Assembly (NCBI RefSeq): GCF_001940165.2 | Contig: NZ_CP135162.1 | Location: 2,934,001-2,998,000, forward strand | Length of the DNA: 64,000 nucleotides | Origin: Roseburia sp. 831b | GTDB taxonomy: Bacteria > Bacillota > Clostridia > Lachnospirales > Lachnospiraceae | Reading direction: 5' to 3' | Shown here: positions 8,273-15,800 of the stretch, one piece after another | Layout: every line of letters starts with the position of its first letter | Position numbering within the stretch: the stretch's first letter is position 1 | Program-made: the position numbers and the translations under genes | Notes under the pieces: model-generated | What the model saw: the letters and a program-made list of their open reading frames with translations, nothing else | Told to the model about the DNA's origin: nothing | Databases searched by the model: none

Positions 8273-8860
8273 TTAACCAAAGTATCTGTCAAGTAATCCC
8301 TTCAAAGCTTTTCCATGTCTAGCTTCATCACGAGCCATCTCATGAACGGTATCATGGATTGCATCAAGGTTGTTTTTCTTAGCACATTTTGCAAGTTCTA
8401 CCTTACCAGAAGTAGCACCGAACTCGCAGTCAACTCTCCATTTCAAGTTGTCTTTGGTTGTAGCTTTCATATTAGGCTCTAAGTCCTCGCCTAACATTTC
8501 TGCAAATTTAGCAGCGTGCTCTGCTTCTTCGTAAGCAGCTTTTTCCCAGTAAAGACCTACTTCTGGGTATCCTTCACGGTGAGCGATACGAGCCATGCAA
8601 AGGTACATACCAACCTCAGAACATTCACCTTCAAAGTTTGCTTTTAACTGATCGAAGATGTATTTCTTGTCCTCTTCGCTGATTTCAGGATTGTTTTTTA
8701 CTGTTTTTGCATAAACGCCATATTCATGTTCTGCAGCAAGTGCAAGTTCACCTTCTACTTTTTTGAACTGGTCAGCTCCAACGTGACATACTGGACATTC
8801 TTCTGGAGGATTGTCTCCCTCATAAACATAACCACATACACTACATACATACTTTGCCAT
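8273..8860 (-). CDS. rubrerythrin, rubredoxin domain at the N-terminus (reverse type)
   Basis: The 195-residue protein starts at 8860 ([11 protein letters not shown]) behind AAAAGGAGATT. An N-terminal rubredoxin-like domain has Cys6, Cys9, Cys22 and Cys25. A ferritin-like four-helix diiron domain follows ([34 protein letters not shown]). This domain order is that of reverse rubrerythrins, which reduce hydrogen peroxide in anaerobes. The longer open frame upstream runs into the insertion sequence and is not real. perR lies upstream on the same strand, with an insertion element between 8893 and 10644 that separates the gene from its likely promoter. Confidence 0.9.
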   Translation of the reverse strand: MAKYVCSVCGYVYEGDNPPEECPVCHVGADQFKKVEGELALAAEHEYGVYAKTVKNNPEISEEDKKYIFDQLKANFEGECSEVGMYLCMARIAHREGYPEVGLYWEKAAYEEAEHAAKFAEMLGEDLEPNMKATTKDNLKWRVDCEFGATSGKVELAKCAKKNNLDAIHDTVHEMARDEARHGKALKGLLDRYFG

Positions 8861-8953
8861 AATTTTAATCTCCTTTTCTTTTATGATGATTGTAGGCGCT
8901 TGCGAAACGCCAAAAGCCGCATAAATACGGCTTTTTTTGTTGTTAAAATAAAA

Positions 8954-9022
8954 TATCTCCTCAAGGTTTATGGTAAAATAGAGTTGTGAGAAACTATCAA
9001 CCAATCCACCTAAAGGAGATAT
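8954..9022 (+). promoter_or_regulatory. inverted repeat that can mask the transposase ribosome site
   Basis: ATATCTCCT (8954-8962) is the reverse complement of AGGAGATAT (9014-9022), the transposase ribosome site. A -10-like TAAAAT at 8975-8980 lies between them. Transcripts reading in from outside would fold and hide the site, whereas the element's own transcript would lack the left arm. This is a known strategy of insertion sequences; here it is inferred. A hairpin with seven T at 8917-8938 also blocks incoming plus-strand transcription. Confidence 0.55.
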
Positions 9023-9028
9023 ACCTAC

Positions 9029-10486
9029 ATGATAACACATAAACAGCTCTCTTTGGCAGAAGTTTTTGAAGATTGCCAAAATAAATTCGACAACGACAAA
9101 TACCAGTTCCTTTCTCTTCTTGATGAAGCCATTAACCTTGATGAAATTGTTCCTGTTTCTTTTGTTACTCATTTTCATGCTTCAACCGGAAGACCTCGTA
9201 AGCACCAGCTTTATCCAATGCTTAAAGCTTTTCTGATTCAGCGTATATTCTCAATCCCGACTGATATGCTCCTAATCGTTTTCTTGAAATACTCTCAGGA
9301 ATTACGTGATTTCTGTGGCTTTGATGTTGTTCCTGATGCCTCAAAATTTACCCGTTTTAAACAGGATTTCCTGATGGACTTACAATCTATGTTCGTTCAC
9401 ATGGTTGATATGACCGAACCGATATGCCAAAAACTTGATCCTCATCTGGCGGCTATGACCATCTTCGATACCTCTGGCATTGAAGCCTGGGTGACTGAAA
9501 ATAATCCAAAATACGCAAACCGTATTATCAAGCAGTTAAAGGCTTTCAAGAAATCCCATAACCTTGATGATTCCTATGATCCTTATAAGGCTGCTTATGG
9601 TTCCATGCCTACGCATGCTGCTTCCAATCAGGCAATCCAGCAGATGTACATTAATGGACATTTCTGTTACGCCTATAAGTTTGGCATTGTAACCAACGGA
9701 CTTGGTATTGTCCGTGATATCACTTTCTATAACAAAGAGTTCCTAAAGGCTCATCCGGATATCGTTGTGGAAAAGAAATCTGACTCTCCTGATGAGGATA
9801 AATCTCTTGCCGATTCAAAAGCCCTGCTTCCTGTCCTGGTTGATTTCTTTCAGAAGCATCCGCTTATCGCCCCTAAGACTTTTCTTGGTGATGCTGCTTT
9901 TGACACGATTGAAATCTACAAATCTCTTTTCGGTGAAATTGGATTTGAAAAAGCATTTATTCCTCTCCGCGTTAAACTTTCTATGGAAGATAACGGTTAT
10001 ACCATCAACGAAAATGGTGTTCCCTGTTGTCCTCATGATCCTTCGCTTCCTATGAAAAGAGAAGGTAGTAAATCACACTTAAAAAGCAAAATTCCCACGA
10101 TGAAATTTGTCTGCCCGAAAATGAAATGGGAATACAATAAAGCAGATAAAACAAAACGCCGTGTATGCCATTGTGATAATCCCTGCACAACATCTTCCTG
10201 TGGAAGAATGATTTACGTTTATCCCGAAAAGAATCTTCGTGCCTATCCCGGAGTGGAACGGGGGTCAGACGAATGGGAAGAAACATATAAAATCCGTGTA
10301 AACGTTGAAAAATCTATTAACCACTTTAAAGACAGCTTTTGCGTAGCTAATCGTAAAACCCAGAACGAAAAAACGCTTCATGCCGATTTACTTTTGGCTG
10401 GCATAGCTCAACTTGTTACAGTAATCGTTGCTGATAAAATTCATCAACATCAATACATCCGAAGTCTTAAGCCTTTGATTGCTTAA
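9029..10486 (+). CDS. DDE transposase of the insertion sequence
   Basis: A 485-residue transposase has an N-terminal helical region ending in the IS1182/IS5-like pattern [21 protein letters not shown] and [13 protein letters not shown]. First catalytic Asp candidate: [12 protein letters not shown] near residue 150; second: [13 protein letters not shown] near 290; Glu candidate: [14 protein letters not shown] near 430. A Cys-rich stretch ([14 protein letters not shown]) lies in the insertion domain. It appears intact, so the element may be active. Confidence 0.9.
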   Translation: MITHKQLSLAEVFEDCQNKFDNDKYQFLSLLDEAINLDEIVPVSFVTHFHASTGRPRKHQLYPMLKAFLIQRIFSIPTDMLLIVFLKYSQELRDFCGFDVVPDASKFTRFKQDFLMDLQSMFVHMVDMTEPICQKLDPHLAAMTIFDTSGIEAWVTENNPKYANRIIKQLKAFKKSHNLDDSYDPYKAAYGSMPTHAASNQAIQQMYINGHFCYAYKFGIVTNGLGIVRDITFYNKEFLKAHPDIVVEKKSDSPDEDKSLADSKALLPVLVDFFQKHPLIAPKTFLGDAAFDTIEIYKSLFGEIGFEKAFIPLRVKLSMEDNGYTINENGVPCCPHDPSLPMKREGSKSHLKSKIPTMKFVCPKMKWEYNKADKTKRRVCHCDNPCTTSSCGRMIYVYPEKNLRAYPGVERGSDEWEETYKIRVNVEKSINHFKDSFCVANRKTQNEKTLHADLLLAGIAQLVTVIVADKIHQHQYIRSLKPLIA

Positions 10487-10661
10487 AATTGAGATTTTAT
10501 AAATTTTTCTGCTTCATACTAACTATGAAGCCTTTTTGTCATGCCCTAAATGAATGACTGCCACCTTCCATTCCAAGAATCCTGCATTGCAGGATTCTAT
10601 CCTTGTTTTCAATCAAGATTGCGAACTTGTTTCGCAATTACCTATATGATGATTGATTGAG

Positions 10662-10713
10662 TTTTAATATTAATAACTATTACTAATTTTAGACAAAAAA
10701 ATAATTTTGTCAA
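10662..10713 (-). promoter_or_regulatory. displaced rubrerythrin promoter with PerR-like box
   Basis: On the minus strand, TTGACA (10713-10708), a 16-base spacer and TAAAAT (10691-10686) lie just past the perR stop, followed by the imperfect palindrome TTAGTAATAGTTATTAA, which resembles a Per box. TTGTCT/TAATAT is an overlapping alternative that would place the palindrome between the boxes. Removing the insertion would put this about 70 bases ahead of rubrerythrin. With the insertion it now faces the inside of the element. Confidence 0.5.
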
Positions 10714-10738
10714 TTATTTTTCTTTTCCTTTTTTGGAA

Positions 10739-11128
10739 TTATGATTCCCGTTTTCGCATACATTCTGGACACTTTCCATAGAAGTAGGTAATATGTCCAT
10801 CGATTTCACCATCAAAATCCTGTCCTGCCAAAACATTGATATGTTCTAAGCCCTCTAATTTAAGGTCAAGCACCGCGCCACATTCCTTGCAAAAGAAGTG
10901 ATAGTGCGGTTTCGGGTTCCCGTCGAAACGGTCCGGACCGACACCACTTGCAATCTTTTGAATCTCACCGATTTTGGAGAGAAGGTTCAAATTGCGGTAG
11001 ACAGTACCAAGGCTGATGTTCGGAAAATCCTCCTTAATATTAAGGTAAACTGTCTCTACGGTAGGATGATCATAACGAGTTGTCAGGAAATTTAAGATAG
11101 CATCCCTTTGTTTACTTCGTTTTAACAT
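10739..11128 (-). CDS. perR: Fur-family peroxide regulator PerR
   Basis: The 129-residue protein has an N-terminal winged helix (about 1-75, recognition region ISLGTVYRNLNLL) and a C-terminal dimerisation domain. Structural zinc ligands appear as Cys80, Cys83, Cys120 and Cys123. The regulatory metal region RFDGNPKPHYHFFC keeps the Asp and His pattern of PerR rather than Fur. It represses peroxide-defence genes when loaded with iron, and metal-catalysed oxidation inactivates it. Its partner gene rubrerythrin lies downstream beyond the insertion sequence. A PerR-like box in its own promoter suggests autoregulation. Confidence 0.85.
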   Translation of the reverse strand: MLKRSKQRDAILNFLTTRYDHPTVETVYLNIKEDFPNISLGTVYRNLNLLSKIGEIQKIASGVGPDRFDGNPKPHYHFFCKECGAVLDLKLEGLEHINVLAGQDFDGEIDGHITYFYGKCPECMRKRES

Positions 11129-11145
11129 CGTTCCTCTCTTTCAAT

Positions 11146-11200
11146 CAATAATGATAATTGTTACTGAAATTATAATATCATCTTGAAAAAGATATGTCAA
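11146..11200 (-). promoter_or_regulatory. perR promoter and PerR-like operator
   Basis: The minus strand has TTGACA (11200-11195), 17 bases, then TATTAT (11177-11172). Just downstream is CAATAATGATAATTG (11146-11160), a 7-1-7 near-palindrome close to the Per box consensus, 18 bases before the start codon. Confidence 0.65.
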
Positions 11201-11339
11201 TACTTTTTGAGAAGAAAATAGGAATAATTACTAAAATATTTTCAAACAAGAAAAAGTATTAGTCGAAAAGCCTGGTGAGCATATTAATAACTGGAGAAAA
11301 AAGCATGATATAATTCAGGTTATTTTATTAAAAAAATAC

Positions 11340-11490
11340 TACTGATGACTTTCGGACTGCATTACGTGAAAAATGAGTCCGGCATATTTCGTATTGTGTC
11401 ATCCTACCAAAAAAGCCCGGCATATTTCGTATTGCGTCATCCTCCAAAAAGCCTGATATATTCCGTATTGCGCCATCTCAAATCCCCCAG
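11340..11490. repeat. 35-38-bp tandem repeats upstream of 11599
   Basis: GGCATATTTCGTATTG-type units start near 11381, 11419 and 11454, each followed by a TCATCC block. The last unit is diverged. The rest of the 11201-11598 gap shows no gene. Confidence 0.7.
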
Positions 11491-11598
11491 ATGTCTTTCA
11501 AGTTGTATCTTAAAAAAAGAATGTTCCTAGTAAACAGGAATACGAAAAAATTTTCCTCATATAGATAGTAATAAGGAAAATTAGAATGAGAGTCTTAA

Positions 11599-12963
11599 AT
11601 GTCAGGGTTCAAACGGTTTGTTTCGTACATTTATTTATATGAAAATGAGGAGAAGGCAGGAAACGTCGGGTTTGCTAAGATAGAACTTCGAGGGGAGGAG
11701 TGTCGGATTGAAGTCCATCTTCGGGGTACATACACCAATAACGTTTCCTGCAAGATATATTTATTTACCGAAAAAGGGGATTTTATACAGGGAGTTTTCA
11801 TTGGAGCGTGCCGGATTCAGAATGGAAAAGGCGATTTTATAGGAAAAATCAAGGCACGCGGTGTAAATGGAACATCATTAGATTTTGGTCAGACGGATGG
11901 ACTTTATCTTGCCTGCGAGGATGAACGGATTTTTGCGACGAGATGGACGGATGGCGTCAATCAGCCGATTTCTGCGAGAAGATTCCGAGAGTGGAAAGCG
12001 ACGGATGAAAAAGAGAGAGCAGGGGAATCTGCGCGGCCACAGGACATGAAAAAAGTGGCAGAAACCACCGCAGCGAATGAAGAACAGGAAATTGTAGAAA
12101 CCACTCCAGCAATGAAAGAACAGAAAATTGTGGAACCACCCCAGACAACTGCAGAAAGCAGAAATGCAAAAATGTTCCAATCAATAAAAGAAAAGAAAAT
12201 TGCGGAACCACCCCAGACAACTGCAGAAAACAGAAATGCACAAATCATCCAAACAAATGAAGAAAAGACAGCAATGGAACCCGCACCATCATTGGCAAAA
12301 AAGGCAGCAATGAAATCAGCGCAGGTACAACCAGCTGAATTCCCACAACAACCTGCACAATCGCAGCCAGCCGAATCCCCACAACAACCTGCACAATCGC
12401 AGCCAGCCGAATCCCCACAACAACCTGCACAATCGCAGCCAGCTGAATTCCCACAACAACCTGCACAATCGCAGCCAACTGAATCTCAACAACAATCTGC
12501 ACAATCACAACCAGCCGAACATTCACGCACATCTACTCAGCCACAGGACTTATCAGAGGAATCCATCCACGCGACCGAGGTCCCGATGCACAATATTTTT
12601 CCGCAATTTATCTGGGAGGAGCAGTGGGAGAAATTAACGAAAAATCATCCGATAGTGAAACTTTTTTCCGATGATACGATTTCCTGTGTGCGAATTGAAT
12701 TAAAGGATTTAAGGGAGCTGCCAAAACGATACTGGTACCTTGGCAACAACAGCTTTTTGCTGCATGGATTTTTCAATTACCGCTATCTGTTGCTGGGATG
12801 TTTTGAGAGGGAAAAAAGATGGTTCCTCGGGGTCCCGGGGATTTACCAAAATCAGGAGCGCGTGATGGCGGCGATTTTTGGTTTCCCGGAATTCCTGACG
12901 GAAGGAGAGGCGATGGAGCCGGTCAATCATTTTGGGTATTGGTATCGTCTGCTGGACGAATAA
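11599..12963 (+). CDS. conserved two-domain protein with a Pro/Gln repeat linker, function unknown
   Basis: The 454-residue protein has no signal peptide. The N-terminal domain (about 1-135) is beta-rich (FKRFVSYIYLYENEEKAGNVGFAKIE) and ends in RRFREW. A charged, low-complexity linker follows, including five to six copies of a 12-residue unit (PAESPQQPAQSQ, 36 bp per unit) at about residues 243-312. The C-terminal domain (about 330-454) is aromatic-rich (NNSFLLHGFFNYRYLLLGCFEREKRWFLGVPG). I do not recognise a function; similar proteins seem widespread in Lachnospiraceae. It overlaps the end of the convergent acetyltransferase gene by 41 bases. Confidence 0.8.
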   Translation: MSGFKRFVSYIYLYENEEKAGNVGFAKIELRGEECRIEVHLRGTYTNNVSCKIYLFTEKGDFIQGVFIGACRIQNGKGDFIGKIKARGVNGTSLDFGQTDGLYLACEDERIFATRWTDGVNQPISARRFREWKATDEKERAGESARPQDMKKVAETTAANEEQEIVETTPAMKEQKIVEPPQTTAESRNAKMFQSIKEKKIAEPPQTTAENRNAQIIQTNEEKTAMEPAPSLAKKAAMKSAQVQPAEFPQQPAQSQPAESPQQPAQSQPAESPQQPAQSQPAEFPQQPAQSQPTESQQQSAQSQPAEHSRTSTQPQDLSEESIHATEVPMHNIFPQFIWEEQWEKLTKNHPIVKLFSDDTISCVRIELKDLRELPKRYWYLGNNSFLLHGFFNYRYLLLGCFEREKRWFLGVPGIYQNQERVMAAIFGFPEFLTEGEAMEPVNHFGYWYRLLDE

Positions 12964-13495
12964 GCCCATAACGCATGTGGTCGACCCACTCCCCATGTAA
13001 AAAAATGGAATCACACTCAATGCCCTCATATCGGAAGGACAACGATTCCAAAAGATGAATGGAAGGTGTGTTATCGAGTGCAACTCTCGCATTAATCCGG
13101 TGCAGACCAAGATCGGTAAACATAATGGAGATGCCTTTTTCTAACGCTTCGCGGGCATAACCATGATGCTGGTAGGCACTGGAAAATTTATATCCGACCT
13201 CAGTGCAGGCGTAGACGTTTCGCAGAATATTGTGGAAACAAACAGTACCTATAATTGTAGTTGGATCTTCTTTTAAAAAGACATAAAATCTTACGGTAGA
13301 TTGGCTTAACGCAAGTTTATATTCACATTTTAACAAGGCTTCCTGATGGCGGATGGTATAAAAAGAATCCGGCCGGTCAGGCTCATATTTTTCAAAAAGT
13401 TCTCGGTCACGCAGTTGGAAATCGAGGACTTTTTTTGCTTCGTTCGTATTTAAAATTCTTAAAACCAGGCGTTCGGTTTCGTAGCAAAAATCCAT
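12923..13495 (-). CDS. GNAT acetyltransferase, RimJ/RimL type
   Basis: The 190-residue protein starts with the ETERLVLRIL motif typical of RimJ/RimL-like N-acetyltransferases. The acetyl-CoA region reads VGYKFSSAYQHHGYAREALEKGI, and a downstream NARVALDNTPSIHLLESLSFRYEG supplies the C-terminal motif. Such enzymes acetylate protein N-termini, amino acids or drugs; the substrate is unknown. The gene is divergent from tadA and its 3' end overlaps the gene at 11599-12963. Confidence 0.85.
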   Translation of the reverse strand: MDFCYETERLVLRILNTNEAKKVLDFQLRDRELFEKYEPDRPDSFYTIRHQEALLKCEYKLALSQSTVRFYVFLKEDPTTIIGTVCFHNILRNVYACTEVGYKFSSAYQHHGYAREALEKGISIMFTDLGLHRINARVALDNTPSIHLLESLSFRYEGIECDSIFLHGEWVDHMRYGLIRPADDTNTQND

Positions 13496-13558
13496 TGCTT
13501 GTTCCCCTTTGACATTATATGTTATAACTATAGTATAGCATTTTTAAGGAGAGTGTAA

Positions 13559-14044
13559 ATGACACAGGATGAAAAATATATGAAAGCCGCCATCAAAGAG
13601 GCAAAAAAGGCGTATGCCCTTGCGGAGGTGCCAATTGGATGTGTGATTGTGCAAAATGATAAGATTATCGCGCGTGGATATAATAAAAGAAATACGCAGG
13701 GGAACACCCTGGCGCATGCGGAGCTGAATGCAATCAAAAAGGCCAGCAAAAAGACCGGAGACTGGCGCCTGGAGGACTGCACTATGTACGTTACGTTAGA
13801 GCCGTGTCAGATGTGCGCCGGAGCCATTGTACAGTCGCGCATGAAAAAAGTGGTGATTGCCTGTATGAACCCGAAGGCGGGATGCGCGGGTTCTGTTTTA
13901 AACCTTCTCCAGATGGAGCAGTTCAATCACCAGGTAGAAATCGAACGGGGAGTTTTAGAAGAAGAATGCTCGACGATGCTTTCTTCTTTTTTTCGGGATT
14001 TAAGAGAGAAAAAGAAAAAAGAGAAGAAAAAACGGGAAGAATAG
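13559..14044 (+). CDS. tadA: tRNA-specific adenosine deaminase
   Basis: The 161-residue zinc deaminase converts adenosine-34 of tRNA-Arg(ACG) to inosine. The zinc site is visible as HAE (His53, Glu55) and PCQMC (Cys83, Cys86). The C-terminus is unusually rich in Lys and Arg (EKKKKEKKKREE). The start follows AAGGAGAG, and an upstream TTGACA with TAGTAT (16-base spacing) is a likely promoter. The MATE gene follows 82 bases later. Confidence 0.95.
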   Translation: MTQDEKYMKAAIKEAKKAYALAEVPIGCVIVQNDKIIARGYNKRNTQGNTLAHAELNAIKKASKKTGDWRLEDCTMYVTLEPCQMCAGAIVQSRMKKVVIACMNPKAGCAGSVLNLLQMEQFNHQVEIERGVLEEECSTMLSSFFRDLREKKKKEKKKREE

Positions 14045-14126
14045 CTATCGTGTATGCTGTATACAAAACAGATTTTGGTACAGGATATTTTTGCATCAGA
14101 GATAAGATAGGAGAACAGATAGAAAA

Positions 14127-15509
14127 ATGAAACAAGAACAACAAAATATATTAGGGACAGTGCCGGTAAAAGATTTGCTGGTAAAATTTGCGGTGCCAAG
14201 TATTATCGCAATGCTAGTCAGTGCATTGTACAACATTGTCGACCAGCTTTTTATTGGACAAAGTGTCGGTACGCTAGGAAATGCCGCAACCAACGTGGCG
14301 TTCCCGCTCAGCACGTCCTGCGTGGCAATTTCACTTTTGCTTGGAATTGGTGGAGCTTCCGCTTTTAACCTTGCAATGGGGGAAGGAGACAAGGAGAAAG
14401 CGCCGCACTATATTGGAAATGCGATTACCTGCCTGCTGGTTTTGAGTATGCTTTTGATGCTGGTCAGCGAGATATTCCTTACCCCGATGTTAAAACTCTT
14501 CGGAGCAACTACAAATGTACTTAAATATGCAAAAACCTATGTATCCATCACGGCGATTGGATTTCCGTTTCTGATTCTTGCGACAGGGGGCGGACATTTG
14601 GTTCGTGCAGACGGCAGTCCAAGATTTATGATGGTTTCAAACCTGGTGGGTGCCATCATCAATACCGTTTTAGACGCGGTGTTTATTTTTGGCTTTAACA
14701 TGGGGATGAGAGGAGCCGCACTTGCAACCATCATCGGACAGATTTGTTCCGGGATTTTGGTGATTGCGTATCTGACGCACTATAAAACCGTGAAACTGAC
14801 GATGATTCACCTGATTCCAAAATGGGAATACATTGGAAAAGTAATTGCACTCGGAGCATCACCTTTTTTCAATCAGATTGCAATGATGATTGTGCAGGTA
14901 TTAATGAACCAGTCATTGACATACTACGGCGCACAGTCCGTTTACGGGGAAGATATTCCGCTCGCATGTGCTGGAATCATCAATAAAGTTTCCATGGTCT
15001 TTTTCTCGATTATCATCGGAATTTCCCAGGGAATGCAGCCGATTGCAAGCTTCAACTACGGGGCAAAAAACTGGGAGCGTGTCCGCAATGTATACAAGCT
15101 TGCGATGCGCAGTGGATTTGTGATTTCCATTTTTGCATTCGTGCTGTTTCAGACGATGCCAAGACAGATTATTTCGCTGTTTGGAAAAGGCGATTCCGAA
15201 ATGTATTATCAGTTTGCCATTTTGTATTTCCGGATTTTTCTGTTTTTTACGTTTGTCAACTGCGTGCAGCCGATTGTGGCAAACTTTTTTACCGCAATTG
15301 GAAAACCTAAGAAAGGTATTTTCTTATCTCTGACGAGACAGATTATCTTTTTCCTGCCCTGCTTATTGATTTTACCACAGTTTCTGGGAATTGATGGCAT
15401 CATGTACACAGGTCCGGTTGCAGACTGCGTCGCAGCTGTCATCGGCATTGTGATGGGGGTTCAGGAGATGCGCAGACTAAAAGGCTATATGGCAAAAGAA
15501 GAATCATAA
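14127..15509 (+). CDS. MATE-family multidrug/Na+ antiporter
   Basis: The 460-residue protein has about 12 hydrophobic segments in two homologous halves. It begins with KDLLVKFAVPSIIAMLVSALYNIVDQLFIG, and the second half contains SQGMQPIASFNYGA, both typical of MATE transporters. It would export cationic drugs or metabolites across the cytoplasmic membrane. The substrate is not predictable. Confidence 0.92.
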   Translation: MKQEQQNILGTVPVKDLLVKFAVPSIIAMLVSALYNIVDQLFIGQSVGTLGNAATNVAFPLSTSCVAISLLLGIGGASAFNLAMGEGDKEKAPHYIGNAITCLLVLSMLLMLVSEIFLTPMLKLFGATTNVLKYAKTYVSITAIGFPFLILATGGGHLVRADGSPRFMMVSNLVGAIINTVLDAVFIFGFNMGMRGAALATIIGQICSGILVIAYLTHYKTVKLTMIHLIPKWEYIGKVIALGASPFFNQIAMMIVQVLMNQSLTYYGAQSVYGEDIPLACAGIINKVSMVFFSIIIGISQGMQPIASFNYGAKNWERVRNVYKLAMRSGFVISIFAFVLFQTMPRQIISLFGKGDSEMYYQFAILYFRIFLFFTFVNCVQPIVANFFTAIGKPKKGIFLSLTRQIIFFLPCLLILPQFLGIDGIMYTGPVADCVAAVIGIVMGVQEMRRLKGYMAKEES

Positions 15510-15532
15510 AACAAAGTTTTTAGAAAAAAAGA

Positions 15533-15560
15533 TTGACAATATATGGAAGTTGCGTATAAT
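15533..15560 (+). promoter_or_regulatory. promoter ahead of a short leader ORF
   Basis: TTGACA, a 16-base spacer, then TATAAT at 15555-15560. It would transcribe the 35-codon ORF at 15587 and, past a terminator, the ABC transporter gene. Confidence 0.65.
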
Positions 15561-15586
15561 TGTAAAAAAAGTAAGAGGTAGAAACG

Positions 15587-15694
15587 ATGAAAACATTACA
15601 GTCAGTGAAAAACTTTATGTTCGTGAAAAAACCGGTGAGACAGATCATGGTCCCACAGGTCTTTTTTGCTAGCATAAAACATCCGCTGACGTGA
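15587..15694 (+). CDS. 35-residue leader ORF before the ABC transporter
   Basis: It starts ATGAAAACATTACAG behind an AGAGGT ribosome-site-like sequence, 27 bases after the promoter, and ends TGA at 15692-15694. It encodes a basic, hydrophobic peptide (MKTLQSVKNFMFVKKPVRQ...). A terminator hairpin follows 35 bases later. The layout suggests a leader peptide controlling read-through into the transporter gene, as known for antibiotic-inducible ABC genes. No homology was recognised. Confidence 0.5.
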   Translation: MKTLQSVKNFMFVKKPVRQIMVPQVFFASIKHPLT

Positions 15695-15728
15695 TATAGT
15701 ATAACTACAAATGTAATTATATGTGAGA

Positions 15729-15765
15729 GGCCGATGTTTTGAAGATTCAGAGCATCGGTCTTTTT
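15729..15765 (+). terminator. terminator between leader ORF and ABC transporter
   Basis: GGCCGATG pairs with CATCGGTC across a 16-base loop and is followed by TTTTT. It lies 35 bases before the transporter start, so it is probably an attenuator rather than the end of the MATE gene. Confidence 0.65.
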
Positions 15766-15800
15766 GTATATTCACGGCTCTACCAAGAAGGAGGAAAGTG

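Larger units (their letters stand above)
8893..10644 (+). mobile_element. insertion sequence, about 1.75 kb (IS1182/ISNCY-like)
   Basis: The ends are imperfect inverted repeats of the form TAGGnnnTTGCGAAAC (13 of 16 matching): 8893-8908 and, reversed, 10629-10644. An 11-bp direct repeat TATGATGATTG flanks it (8882-8892 and 10645-10655), a candidate target duplication. It carries one DDE-type transposase gene. Family placement is by general resemblance only. Confidence 0.8.

Noticed and set aside
8861..9178. Rubrerythrin extended to 301 residues
   Set aside because: The extra 106 codons run backwards into the insertion sequence, and the rubredoxin domain starts at [11 protein letters not shown] behind a good ribosome site.
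11345..11530. 61-codon ORF over the 35-38-bp repeats
   Set aside because: The frame arises from the repeats, has no ribosome site and a low-complexity product.
12245..12532. Antisense ORFs with repeated LRLCRLLWEF or VVVGIQLAAIVQ units
   Set aside because: They are mirror frames of the Pro/Gln repeat in the plus-strand gene, without ribosome sites.
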